In this document: piece after piece, positions 12,317 through 20,790 of the stretch
How the letters are laid out: every line of letters starts with the position of its first letter
Numbering within the stretch: the first letter of the stretch is position 1
From: Tepidibacter formicigenes DSM 15518
GTDB taxonomy: Bacteria; Bacillota; Clostridia; Peptostreptococcales; Peptostreptococcaceae
Length of the DNA: 64,000 nt
NCBI RefSeq assembly: GCF_900142235.1
Contig: NZ_FRAE01000005.1
Coordinates: 1 to 64,000 of the forward strand
Direction: 5' to 3'
The notes under the pieces: model-generated
Told to the model about the DNA's origin: nothing
What the model saw: only the letters and a program-made list of their open reading frames with translations
Databases searched by the model: none
Position numbers and translations under genes: made by a program

Positions 12317-12469
12317 AAAAAAGTCTTTATTCTAAAGATTTTACAATGTAGACTTTTTTAAAATTTCATGGCGCCAACGAATTCTAACGAATTCCGTTGC
12401 TTAAAACTCATAACGGAATTTATATTTATCCACAATTTAAATAGGAATATAATTTCCTATTCGTTATAA
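12317..12469 (+). repeat. Dispersed structured repeat, copy 1 (about 153 bp)
   Basis: Shares about nine of ten bases with 49292-49443. Contains in order a stem AAAAAAGTCT/AGACTTTTTT, a central stem built on AACGAATTC / GAATTCCGTT, and a perfect stem AATAGGAA/TTCCTATT. Relative to copy 2 the central stem has changed on both arms in a way that keeps pairing. No terminal inverted repeats or clear target duplication were seen. Orientation is arbitrary. Bases 12240-12300 upstream hold further AT-rich palindromes but no gene. Confidence 0.8.
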
Positions 12470-12470
12470 T

Positions 12471-12509
12471 AAAAATATAGGCGTTTAAGATTAAACGCCT
12501 ATATTTTTT
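12471..12509 (-). terminator. Terminator of the feoAB operon
   Basis: Perfect stem TATAGGCGTTTA / TAAACGCCTATA with a four-base loop, flanked by A and T runs, directly after the feoB membrane-part stop codon. Confidence 0.88.
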
Positions 12510-13911
12510 ATACAAGACCTAAAATTCTTGCAATTTGTGTAGTAATAAAACATATACAAATTGCTACTGCACTTGGCATTAATGCAGCAAACAATGTCCA
12601 TTTAATACTCCCACTTTCTTTTCTTATAGTCCATAATGTTGTTCCACAAGGAAAATGAAGCAATGAAAATAACATAACATTTAAAGCTGTAAGAAAAGTC
12701 CATCCATTAGCTATGAATAAGTCTTTCATAGCAGATAAACTATCTAGTTCAAGCATATAACCTTCTGCCATATAACTCATAATGAGTATTGGAATTACTA
12801 TTTCATTAGCTGGAAGCCCTAAAATAAATGCCACTAAAATAAATCCATCAAGACCTATAGATTTTCCAAAGGGTTGTAAAAATGAAGCCATATGAACTAA
12901 TATACTTTGATCTCCTACTATAATATTTGCAAAAATCCATGTTATAAGTCCTGCTGGTGCTGCAACCACAATTGCACGACCTAATACAAAAATTGTTCTA
13001 TCTATTATAGATGTATATAGGGTTCTTAGTATTTGAGGCTTTCTATAGGGAGGTAGTTCTAGTGTAAAAGAAGATGGAACTCCTTTAAGTACAGTTTTTG
13101 AAAGAGTCAATGAAGTTATCAAAGTTATCAAAATTCCAAATAAAACCAAAATAGATACAAAGAATGATGCTACCAAAGTAGAGTACTTACTTGCAAATGC
13201 TCCTCCTACAAATATAGATGCTATTGCAATTAGTGTAGGAAATCTTCCATTACAAGGAACAAAATTGTTAGTAATCATTGCTATTAATCTTTCTCTTGGA
13301 GATTCAATAATTCTACAAGCAATTATACCAGCAGCATTACATCCAAATCCCATACTCATAGTAAGTGATTGCTTTCCATGTGCCCCTGCTTTTTTAAACA
13401 GTCTATCTAAATTAAATGCAACTCTAGGTAAATATCCTAAATCCTCAAGAAGTGTAAAGCAAGGAAAAAATATAGCCATAGGAGGAAGCATTACAGATAT
13501 AACCCATGCTAAAGTTCTATACATCCCAAGTACTAATATTCCATGAAGCCATTTAGGCGCATTTAAGCTAATAAATAATTCTGTAAGCCTTTCCTCTATA
13601 CCAAATAAAAACTGTGCAATAATAGTTGATGGAACATTAGCTCCTGCTACGGTTACCCAAAAAACTAATCCTAGCATAATAAACATTATAGGATATCCTG
13701 TAACTTTAGAAGTTAATATATCATCTAATTTTTTATCCCAATCTACTTTTTTATCCTTATTTCTTGTAACTACCTTTTTTGCAATTTCCTCAGCTTGATT
13801 ATATATATTCCCTACCATATCATCTCGAATTTTATGCCTATTTTCTATATTAGTTTCATTTATTAAATTTGATAGTTCACTTACTTTATTTACATTTTTT
13901 ATATTATTCAT
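12508..13911 (-). CDS. feoB: Ferrous iron transporter FeoB, membrane part (separate gene)
   Basis: The transport half of FeoB encoded on its own, 467 residues. It has a cytoplasmic N-terminus (about 1-75), then membrane helices with two Gate (nucleoside-recognition-like) domains. The conserved FeoB elements SMGFGCNAAGIIACRIIES, FVPCNGRFPTL and HFPCGTTLWT contain the cysteines proposed to handle Fe(II). The upstream GTPase stop (TGA at 13916) overlaps a TTG at 13917, but the ATG at 13911 has better spacing from GAGG and is preferred. It must work with the separate GTPase upstream. Confidence 0.9.
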   Translation of the reverse strand: MNNIKNVNKVSELSNLINETNIENRHKIRDDMVGNIYNQAEEIAKKVVTRNKDKKVDWDKKLDDILTSKVTGYPIMFIMLGLVFWVTVAGANVPSTIIAQFLFGIEERLTELFISLNAPKWLHGILVLGMYRTLAWVISVMLPPMAIFFPCFTLLEDLGYLPRVAFNLDRLFKKAGAHGKQSLTMSMGFGCNAAGIIACRIIESPRERLIAMITNNFVPCNGRFPTLIAIASIFVGGAFASKYSTLVASFFVSILVLFGILITLITSLTLSKTVLKGVPSSFTLELPPYRKPQILRTLYTSIIDRTIFVLGRAIVVAAPAGLITWIFANIIVGDQSILVHMASFLQPFGKSIGLDGFILVAFILGLPANEIVIPILIMSYMAEGYMLELDSLSAMKDLFIANGWTFLTALNVMLFSLLHFPCGTTLWTIRKESGSIKWTLFAALMPSAVAICICFITTQIARILGLV

Positions 13912-13913
13912 AA

Positions 13914-14693
13914 TCAATTCGCCTCTTTTTCTATATCTATATTTTTTTCTTTATGCATATATCTGTAAATTGAATCGATTATTGTTTTATCTCCTTCAAT
14001 AATTCTTAATGCAACCCATCTTGGGTCAAGTTCATCATGTATTATATTTTTTAATTTAGGTAATAGCTTTTCAATTTCATATTCTATATTTGAAGAATAT
14101 CTTATTTTTTTGGGAGTAAAGGTTTCAATTTTTAATGCAACATTATACACTTTATCCATAAGCTCTTTAAGCCCTTCTCCTTTTCTTGCACAAGTTCCTA
14201 TAACAGGTATTTTAAGTTCTTCTTCAAGCTTTTTTATATCTATATTAATTCCTTTTCTCTTAGCTTCATCTAAAAGGTTTACACAAAGTACTACATTATT
14301 AGTAAGCTCCATTACTTGAAGAGCTAAATTCAAATTTCTTTCAAGACAAGTTGCATCTGTTACTACAATAGTAGCATCTGGTTTTCCAAAACATATAAAA
14401 TCTCTTGCTACTTGTTCTTCAACAGAGTTAGCTAATAGTGAGTATGTTCCTGGAAGGTCTACTAATGTGAATTTTTTATCTTTATGATTATAGCTTCCTC
14501 GAGCATTAGATACAGTTTTTCCCGGCCAGTTTCCTGTATGCTGATTAAGCCCTGTAAGTGAATTAAAAACTGTGCTTTTTCCTACATTAGGATTCCCTGC
14601 AAGTGCTATTACTAATTCATCTTTAGCTGCAACCTTTATATTGAAATCTTCTAATAAAACCGATCTTTTACACGTTTCACATGTACATCCCAT
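13914..14693 (-). CDS. feoB: FeoB GTPase part (separate gene)
   Basis: The N-terminal G domain of FeoB as a stand-alone 259-residue protein. G motifs: G1 GNPNVGKST (about residue 33), the switch region around TGNWPGKTV, G3 DLPGTYS, G4 NLLDEA (NxxD), then the helical GDI-like domain to the C-terminus. An N-terminal MGCTCETC cysteine cluster precedes the G domain; it could bind metal. The stop codon is within 3 bases of the membrane-part start, so the two are translated together. Fused FeoB is the usual form; this split keeps all recognisable parts and looks functional, not like a frameshift, since a ribosome site and clean boundaries are present. Confidence 0.9.
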   Translation of the reverse strand: MGCTCETCKRSVLLEDFNIKVAAKDELVIALAGNPNVGKSTVFNSLTGLNQHTGNWPGKTVSNARGSYNHKDKKFTLVDLPGTYSLLANSVEEQVARDFICFGKPDATIVVTDATCLERNLNLALQVMELTNNVVLCVNLLDEAKRKGINIDIKKLEEELKIPVIGTCARKGEGLKELMDKVYNVALKIETFTPKKIRYSSNIEYEIEKLLPKLKNIIHDELDPRWVALRIIEGDKTIIDSIYRYMHKEKNIDIEKEAN

Positions 14694-14708
14694 AATAACA
14701 TCTCCTTT

Positions 14709-14945
14709 CTATTTATCTATTACTTGAACTAATATTTTACTCGATTCTTCTTTTCTAAGAGCAATTACAGCTTCCTTTACCTTATATGCTATAGGGTCTC
14801 CTAAAGGACTTTTTCTTAAGGCTACTATCTCTGCTCCTGGAACAATTCCTAAATCCAACATTCTTCTTCTAGAAAGTCCATCACTTAATAGATTTGTAAC
14901 TCTACCTTTATATCCAATCTCAAGTTCACAAAGTTGAACTATCAT
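14709..14945 (-). CDS. feoA: Ferrous iron transport protein FeoA
   Basis: A 78-residue SH3-like cytoplasmic protein that supports FeoB. Typical core: LSDGLSRRRMLDLGIVPGAEI and PLGDPIAYKVKEAVIALRKEE. It is 15 bases upstream of the GTPase gene, giving a feoA-feoB(G)-feoB(M) operon ending at the terminator near 12.48 kb. Confidence 0.93.
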   Translation of the reverse strand: MIVQLCELEIGYKGRVTNLLSDGLSRRRMLDLGIVPGAEIVALRKSPLGDPIAYKVKEAVIALRKEESSKILVQVIDK

Positions 14946-14958
14946 AATTCCCCTCCTT

Positions 14959-14975
14959 AATTAGCATGGCTAATT
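14959..14975 (-). promoter_or_regulatory. Candidate metal-regulator operator before feoA
   Basis: Perfect palindrome AATTAGC-ATG-GCTAATT next to the feoA ribosome site. TTAGC/GCTAA half sites resemble those of DtxR/IdeR-type iron repressors more than a Fur box. Position and symmetry suggest control by ferrous iron; the identity of the regulator is inference. Confidence 0.45.
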
Positions 14976-15092
14976 TTAGATAAATTTGTTCACAATATAA
15001 TAATATGGTTTTTATATGAATTTTGTTCCACATGAATCGTTCATTTTCAAACAAAAAAAATTCGCTTCATGCTATCGCATGGCTCATGTCGC

Positions 15093-15127
15093 CAACGAGT
15101 CCTGGCGAACTCCGTTGCTCAAAATAG
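15093..15127 (+). repeat. Fragment of the dispersed structured repeat
   Basis: GCCAACGAGTCC...ACTCCGTTGC matches the central hairpin of the 152-bp element at 12.3 and 49.3 kb. Flanks diverge. The surrounding 15016-15187 has short palindromes but no credible gene. Confidence 0.55.
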
Positions 15128-15187
15128 TTGATACTTTTATTCAGTTACCAAAGTTACAGTTTAAAAAATTTATAGTTTTTTATAGAA

Positions 15188-15222
15188 AAAAAAGCCTCGA
15201 TTAATACGAGACTTAAAAAATT
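15188..15222 (-). terminator. Terminator after the two-helix membrane protein gene
   Basis: Stem AAGTCTCGT / ACGAGGCTT-like with loop ATTAAT, followed on the minus strand by eight T. One imperfect pair. Confidence 0.75.
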
Positions 15223-15995
15223 TTAGCACTTATAAACTGCTCTTTATATTCAACTGAATCTTCCTTATTATGAATGAGAGGTGCTTTAATCTTAAATATT
15301 ACTACTTTTATTACCCCTTTATTATTTTTAATTAAATTACTTTTATATGAAATTGTGTATTTTATTTTATAAGAAGTATTTTCTGTATGTTCTTCATAAA
15401 TTTCTTTAGTAGTATCAATTTTTATATGATCTTTTGGCAAAAACTCTTCAACTATATTTAAAACATCTTTCATATTTAAAGTGTTATATTTGTGTAATGT
15501 AATAAAAATACTATCTACTATTTTATAACTTCTTTTATATTTCCTTAAATTATATTTAATACTAAATATATTATAGTTCCAATCATTTTTATTATATTCA
15601 CCTATGCTTTTTGTATAAGAATTTGAGTATATAATATAATCATATCCAAATTCACGTTTAACTCTTTTATCAACTAAACTATAATATTTTTTTACATTTT
15701 CTTCATAATCACCTAAGCCATTGCCATTAACAGTTGCTTTATTTACTTTAATTGATTTTTCTTTAATGTAATTTTTAATCTTATAAATATGTTTCATACT
15801 TATATTAATATATTTATCAATATCATCTTTAGAAAATTTAATTTCCTTTTCTTTTATAAATCTTGATATAAGAAAAATCAAAATTATAAAAAGAAAACAT
15901 ATAAAAACAATTCCAAGTAAATTAAATAAAAATTTTCCAAATATTAAAAAAAATATTATTAATAGTATAGCTATTACAATAGGAATTTTGAACAC
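15213..15995 (-). CDS. Membrane-anchored protein of unknown function
   Basis: 260 residues. Two hydrophobic segments (about 4-22 and 26-46) form an N-terminal hairpin; a lysine- and tyrosine-rich soluble domain follows with no motif I recognise. The soluble part mixes predicted strands (IDSIFITLHKYN, YKIKYTISYKS, VIKVVIFKIKAP) and could be an alpha/beta domain. The only in-frame start is GTG at 15995, placed very close to GGGAG; an ATT at 15986 would have better spacing but is a rare start. It is divergent from the TauE-like gene across a 435-base gap. Confidence 0.65.
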   Translation of the reverse strand: MFKIPIVIAILLIIFFLIFGKFLFNLLGIVFICFLFIILIFLISRFIKEKEIKFSKDDIDKYINISMKHIYKIKNYIKEKSIKVNKATVNGNGLGDYEENVKKYYSLVDKRVKREFGYDYIIYSNSYTKSIGEYNKNDWNYNIFSIKYNLRKYKRSYKIVDSIFITLHKYNTLNMKDVLNIVEEFLPKDHIKIDTTKEIYEEHTENTSYKIKYTISYKSNLIKNNKGVIKVVIFKIKAPLIHNKEDSVEYKEQFISAKIF

Positions 15996-16430
15996 TCCCT
16001 TTCACATCCTAAATTTCAATTCTCTATCTTTAATAATACTAAATGCTTATCACAAATAAAAGCAAATAATCATTTTTAAATTTGTTAATTTTTTGACTTA
16101 ATTTGCAAAAATTATATTTCAAAACACGAACAATTGAGTGTAAATATTTTTTATCGTTGCAATTATTTGAATTTTTAATAAAATTTATTTTTTAATATGA
16201 TTTAAAAATATTCAAATAATTATTTTTTATTATTAATTCAAACACATGTATGCATTGAAATATCTAGAATTTATAAGTATAGACAAAAAAATACAAAATA
16301 TATTAAAATTGGGTAGACTTATCAAGAAAAATCATATATAATCTAACTTGTTGAAACCGCGGTTGATAATTAAGTAACTAAAAAACGTTTTCATAAGGAT
16401 TCATAAAAACTTTAAAAAGGAGAATTAAAA
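15996..16430. other. 435-base divergent intergenic region with inverted repeat and leader
   Basis: Lies between divergent genes and contains no convincing gene. A near-perfect inverted repeat of about 18 bases (AATTATTTGAATTTTTAA at 16161-16178 against 16202-16221, one extra base) stands in the middle. Closer to the TauE-like gene, TATCAA (16319-16324) and TTGATA (about 16363) could pair and enclose AACCGCGGTT; this stretch begins CTTATCAAGA, recalling the opening of an S-box leader, but the rest of that riboswitch is not recognisable. Confidence 0.4.
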
Positions 16431-17318
16431 ATGGCAAGAATACTTTTAGGAATTATGATTCTTTCTGGAATACCATTTACACTAATGCTTTTTAAATCTT
16501 ATTCTAAAAGAAAATCTGAAGGAAAACTTGAAAAAGAAAGCTTTATACAAATCGGTTTAGTTGGAGCTTTTGCAAACTTTTTTGATACTTTAGGATTAAG
16601 TAGTTTTGCAATTGAAACATCTTTATTTAAAAACTTTAAATTAGTAGATGATGCTAAACTTCCTGGAACATTAAATGTAGGTGCTACAATTCCAACATTA
16701 TTTCAAGCTTGTATATTTATAGCATCTGTTGAAGTTGAACCTTTAACACTATTTTCTATGATTGCAGCAGCTCTTGCGGGAGCAATTATAGGAGCAGGAC
16801 TTATATCAAAATTACCAAAGAAAACTATACAGCTTGCAATGGGAATTGCATTACTTGCCATGGCAGTAATTTTACTTGCAGGTCAGTTAAAACTTTTCCC
16901 TGTTGGTGGAAATGCCATGGGACTTAGTGGAGGTAAACTTGTTATAGCTATAATTGGTAACTTCATATTTGGAGCTTTAAATACATTAGGTATTGGACTT
17001 TTTGCACCATGTATGACTATGGTTTATATGCTAGGTATGGCTCCAATTGCAGCCTTCCCTATAATGATGGGTTCATGTGCTCTACTACTGCCTTTTGCAG
17101 GAATGAAATTCATAAAAGAAGATACTCATTCAGCTAAAGCTTCAATGGCAGTTAATATAATGGGACCTATTGGAGTTTTAATAGCTGCATTCTTAGTTAA
17201 ATCAATGAATGTTTATCTATTAAAATGGTTATTAATATTTGTTGTTCTTTACACAACAGTAATGATGTTCAAATCTTACAAAGAAAATGTTTCTAAAACT
17301 AATAAAAACGTAGCTTAA
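16431..17318 (+). CDS. TauE/SafE family membrane exporter
   Basis: 295 residues with about eight membrane helices arranged as two related halves, each with the glycine-rich family motif: FANFFDTLGLSSFA in the first and GNFIFGALNTLGIGLFAP in the second. The family moves sulfite, sulfonates or other anions. A strong AAAGGAG site precedes the ATG. Its neighbour downstream is a rhodanese lipoprotein, which suggests a role in sulfur compound traffic (export of sulfite or thiosulfate products, or uptake), although a terminator separates the genes. Substrate is inferred from family and context only. Confidence 0.8.
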   Translation: MARILLGIMILSGIPFTLMLFKSYSKRKSEGKLEKESFIQIGLVGAFANFFDTLGLSSFAIETSLFKNFKLVDDAKLPGTLNVGATIPTLFQACIFIASVEVEPLTLFSMIAAALAGAIIGAGLISKLPKKTIQLAMGIALLAMAVILLAGQLKLFPVGGNAMGLSGGKLVIAIIGNFIFGALNTLGIGLFAPCMTMVYMLGMAPIAAFPIMMGSCALLLPFAGMKFIKEDTHSAKASMAVNIMGPIGVLIAAFLVKSMNVYLLKWLLIFVVLYTTVMMFKSYKENVSKTNKNVA

Positions 17319-17321
17319 TAC

Positions 17322-17360
17322 TTAGTGCCAAAGTATTCAAATACTTTGGCACTTTTATTT
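17322..17360 (+). terminator. Terminator of the TauE/SafE-type gene
   Basis: Perfect 13-base stem GTGCCAAAGTATT / AATACTTTGGCAC with a two-base loop followed by a T-rich run. Confidence 0.88.
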
Positions 17361-17539
17361 CTAGATTCATCAAACTCTGTAAAATAAATTCCAATTCTGA
17401 AATTTAACTTGTTATAGGAAAATTTTATAAGTCAATGTAGTGCTATAATTTTTTTCTATTTGTAAGTTTAGACATGTTTTTATAAAATATTGTAATAAAG
17501 TTAATTTTTTGACACTAAACTTAGGAGGTCTTATATCAA

Positions 17540-18919
17540 ATGATTTTTAAAAAATTCAAGAACAAAACAGGCGTAACTATTGCCATGGTTTTAATAACAG
17601 CAATGATTGCTACTGGTTGTACAAATACTAAACAAGAATCTTCAAATGCAGATCAAAATCAAGAAGTTACTCAATCAGTAAATATTAATACTGATTCTCT
17701 TAAAGAAAAGCTTTCAAAAGAAAACGTTTTAGTTGTGGATACTCGTTCAGATGAAGCTTTTAATGGATTTAAACTTAGTGAAGATGTAAAGGGAGGACAC
17801 ATTCCTGGAGCCATTCAGTTCCCTACTTCATGGCTTGATAAGGTAAAAGATGATAAAGAACTTCAAAATCTATTAAATGAAAAAGGTATAAATAAAGATT
17901 TAGAAATAGTTGTTTATTCAGATCATGGTGAAGAAAGTATGAAACTTTTAAATTATCTTAAAAAACTTGGATATGAAAAAGTATACAACTACTCATTTAG
18001 TGAATGGTCTAAAGATGATAAAAATGAAATTGTAAAATATCCTAATTTCCAAGTGTTAGTATCACCTCAATGGGTTAAAGACCTTATAGATGGAAAAAAA
18101 CCCGAAACTTATCTAGGAAATGGATATGTGCTTTTAGAATGCAATTATGACGGTATAAATATTTATAAAAAAGGTCACATTCCTACAGCACTTCAATTTG
18201 ATACTAATGAAATTGAAGCTCCACCTGAGTGGAATGTTAAATCTGATGCTGAATTAGAAAAGGTAGCTAAAAAATTTGGAATAACTAAAGATACTACTGT
18301 GATAGTATATGGTAATCCTTCAATGGGTGCTGAAAGAGTCGCTTTAGCAATGATGTACTTAGGAGTTGAAGATGTACGAGTTTTAAACGGTGGTAAACAA
18401 GCATGGCTTGATGCAGGATTTGAACTTGAAACAAAGCTTAATGAACCAAGTCCTGTAAATGATTTTGGAACAAAAACTCCAAAAAATCCAAATTATATAA
18501 TAAATATTCCTGAAGCAAAAGAAATTCTAGCTAATGAAAATGGTGCACTTGTAAGTGTTCGTACTTGGGATGAGTATATCGGAAAAACAAGTGGATACAG
18601 CTACTTCGATAGAAAAGGTAGAATAAAAGGGGCTATATGGTGTAATTCTGGTAATACATCTCAAGATATGGCAAATTTTGAAGACATAGATGGTACTCAC
18701 AAAAGTATTGCAGAAGTTGAAAAATACTATAAAGAAATAGGCTTAAGTAAAGATAAAAAAGTTTCATTCTACTGTGGAACAGGTTGGAGAGCCAGCCTTA
18801 CATTTATAGATGCTTATATTTTAGGTTGGAAAGATATCAGTGTATTTGATGACGGATGGTTCCAATGGAGTCTTGATCCTGAAAACAATCCTATAGAGAT
18901 AGGCGTTCCTAAAAATTAA
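17540..18919 (+). CDS. Three-domain rhodanese (sulfurtransferase) lipoprotein
   Basis: 459 residues. A lysine-rich start and hydrophobic helix end in ATGC (Cys27), a lipobox, so the protein should be anchored outside the membrane. Three rhodanese-like domains follow (about 45-170, 175-305, 315-455). In the first the active loop reads YSDHGEES and in the second YGNPSMGAER, both lacking the catalytic cysteine. Only the third keeps it, in YCGTGWR. The first two may be structural or bind substrate. It is an extracellular sulfur-transfer enzyme or sulfur-binding protein, next to a TauE/SafE-type carrier. Ribosome site AGGAGG is strong. Confidence 0.85.
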   Translation: MIFKKFKNKTGVTIAMVLITAMIATGCTNTKQESSNADQNQEVTQSVNINTDSLKEKLSKENVLVVDTRSDEAFNGFKLSEDVKGGHIPGAIQFPTSWLDKVKDDKELQNLLNEKGINKDLEIVVYSDHGEESMKLLNYLKKLGYEKVYNYSFSEWSKDDKNEIVKYPNFQVLVSPQWVKDLIDGKKPETYLGNGYVLLECNYDGINIYKKGHIPTALQFDTNEIEAPPEWNVKSDAELEKVAKKFGITKDTTVIVYGNPSMGAERVALAMMYLGVEDVRVLNGGKQAWLDAGFELETKLNEPSPVNDFGTKTPKNPNYIINIPEAKEILANENGALVSVRTWDEYIGKTSGYSYFDRKGRIKGAIWCNSGNTSQDMANFEDIDGTHKSIAEVEKYYKEIGLSKDKKVSFYCGTGWRASLTFIDAYILGWKDISVFDDGWFQWSLDPENNPIEIGVPKN

Positions 18920-18932
18920 ATTTAAAAAAATA

Positions 18933-18970
18933 ATCGGCATTAAATTTAAAAGTTTAATGCCGAAATTTTT
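18933..18970 (+). terminator. Terminator of the rhodanese lipoprotein gene
   Basis: Stem CGGCATTAAA / TTTAATGCCG around AT-rich loop bases, followed by AAATTTTTT. Confidence 0.85.
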
Positions 18971-19004
18971 TAAAAAAGTATTTTAATATATAAGGAGTGA
19001 TTTC

Positions 19005-19580
19005 TTGAAAAATAAATATTTATCAGCAATAATTTTTATAATAGCTATAGCTGACTTACTAGATTTTTGGCCAAAATATCAATTATATCTAAAATTCAAG
19101 TCAATTTTTCAATTAGGAGAAATACTTTCACAGTCATGTGAAATTGTATTTTTTATATTTTTAATTACTTCAATTTTAATTTCATCAAAGAAGTTTCATG
19201 TTATATTAATAGGAATAATAACTGTACTTATGGGAAATTTACTTCATTTATCTCTTGATATTTATAATGAATATTTTACACTTCGCAATTTATTACCTAG
19301 ATTCGGGTACATAATTATGTATTTATCTATACTTAAATTTTTAATTATAAAGCTATATAAAAAAGAAAGTAAAATTTTTATTTCTGAACATATTGGATTT
19401 TTCTCTGGCCTTATAGCTTCTTTAGTAGTAGGTTATGAAAAAGTAAGAGCAGGGATTTTTGAATCTAATATTTTTTCAATTCATACCTTATATGGTATAG
19501 GTATGGTAATTATTATAGTAACTTTCTGGATAATATTAAGTTTAAATAATAAGGATGTTGAAAAAAACTTCTCTGAATAA
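19005..19580 (+). CDS. Multi-pass membrane protein of unknown function
   Basis: 191 residues, TTG start placed 8 bases after AAGGAGTG. About six hydrophobic helices (around 5-22, 40-60, 65-85, 100-116, 128-143, 158-180) with short loops and few charged residues. No motif is recognised. It follows the rhodanese gene in the same direction after a terminator and could belong to the same functional set, but there is no direct evidence. Confidence 0.65.
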   Translation: MKNKYLSAIIFIIAIADLLDFWPKYQLYLKFKSIFQLGEILSQSCEIVFFIFLITSILISSKKFHVILIGIITVLMGNLLHLSLDIYNEYFTLRNLLPRFGYIIMYLSILKFLIIKLYKKESKIFISEHIGFFSGLIASLVVGYEKVRAGIFESNIFSIHTLYGIGMVIIIVTFWIILSLNNKDVEKNFSE

Positions 19581-19597
19581 ATTAGAGAAGTTTTTAT
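19562..19597 (+). terminator. Terminator of the six-helix membrane protein gene
   Basis: Stem AACTTCTCT / AGAGAAGTT with loop GAATAAATT and a T run; it overlaps the stop codon. Confidence 0.8.
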
Positions 19598-19781
19598 TTA
19601 CTTTATATCATAATATTTCCTATTTATTATAAGAAAAATATATGCCTATGTTACATGTTTTCATTATCTAGATACATTTATCTTATTTGGTAAATTTATT
19701 ATAAATACCCATTTCTTTGGCATTGTATGCAAATACAATAGATGTTAACATTGTTAATGAATGACAAAGGAGGGATAGATA

Positions 19782-20753
19782 ATGAAAAAGATTTTATCGA
19801 GCATCCTTTGTGTTGCCTTACTATTTGGTAATACTACTTCATATGCACAATCATATATTATGCATACAATTAAATCAAATGATACTTATATGAAAATATC
19901 TCAGCAATACAATAAAAATATCTATGAACTTGAAAATCTTAATAAAAATTTAGGAAATATACTATACGAAGGTTCTTTAATGAAAATTGAACCTCTAAAT
20001 CAAGAAAAAACTATATCTATTAAAGTTGATGGAAATACAATATCTACAGATCAAGATCCATATTTAGAAAATTCTCGTACTTTTGTACCTATTAGATTTA
20101 TAGCTGAGGCTTTAGATATTGATGAAATTAATTGGGATGATAACACTCAAAACGCTATATTAAAGAATGAAAACACAACTATAAAACTACCTATTCATTC
20201 AAATAAAGCTGTAATTAACGGAAAAGAAATAACTCTTGATGCTCCAACTAATATTTATAATGGGAGAACATTTGTACCAATTCGCTTTATTGCTGAAGCA
20301 TTTAATTGTAATGTAAATTGGGATGATAAAAATTATACTGTAAATATTAACACTAATAAAAGTGTTCAAGCTTCTAGTACTGCTTATACTAAAGAAGATT
20401 TGTATTGGCTTTCAAGACTTGTACAAGCAGAAGCTCAAGGTGAGCCTTATGAAGGAAAATTAGCAGTTGCTAATGTAATTATAAATAGAAAAAATAGTTC
20501 ATTATTCCCTAATTCAATAAGAGAGGTTATATTTGATCAAAAATATGGATTTCAGTATACACCAGTAGCAAATGGTGAAATATATAATTTCCCATCAGAT
20601 GATAGCATAAAAGCTGCAAAAGAAGCTTTAGAAGGATATAACAACATAGGGAATTGCCTATACTTTTTAAATCCTAATACTTCTACAAATTTTTGGATAG
20701 TACAAAATAGAACATTCTATATACAAATAGAAAATCATGATTTTTACTTGTAA
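19782..20753 (+). CDS. Secreted wall hydrolase: LysM, copper-amine-oxidase-like repeats, SleB domain
   Basis: 323 residues. A signal peptide (about 1-22, ending near SYAQ) leads to a LysM peptidoglycan-binding domain (about 27-68, HTIKSNDTYMKISQQYNKN). Two copper amine oxidase N-terminal-like repeats follow (about 75-190), each with an RTFVPIRFIAEA core seen almost identically at about 103 and 163. The C-terminal 115 residues are a SleB-type hydrolase domain (LSRLVQAEAQGEPYEGKLAVANVIINRK begins it; the catalytic glutamate is probably in QAEAQGEP). This layout is common in spore-forming clostridia, where it acts on the cell wall or spore cortex. Confidence 0.88.
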   Translation: MKKILSSILCVALLFGNTTSYAQSYIMHTIKSNDTYMKISQQYNKNIYELENLNKNLGNILYEGSLMKIEPLNQEKTISIKVDGNTISTDQDPYLENSRTFVPIRFIAEALDIDEINWDDNTQNAILKNENTTIKLPIHSNKAVINGKEITLDAPTNIYNGRTFVPIRFIAEAFNCNVNWDDKNYTVNINTNKSVQASSTAYTKEDLYWLSRLVQAEAQGEPYEGKLAVANVIINRKNSSLFPNSIREVIFDQKYGFQYTPVANGEIYNFPSDDSIKAAKEALEGYNNIGNCLYFLNPNTSTNFWIVQNRTFYIQIENHDFYL

Positions 20754-20754
20754 T

Positions 20755-20790
20755 CAAAAAAGTATGGATTTTAAGTCCATACTTTTTTTA
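20755..20790. terminator. Bidirectional terminator between convergent genes
   Basis: Stem AAAAAAGTATGGA / TCCATACTTTTTT around TTTTAAG, serving the wall hydrolase on the plus strand and the M20 peptidase on the minus strand. Confidence 0.87.

Noticed and set aside
15016-15204. 62-codon plus-strand frame upstream of feoA
   Set aside because: Overlaps a repeat fragment and a terminator, with no ribosome site.
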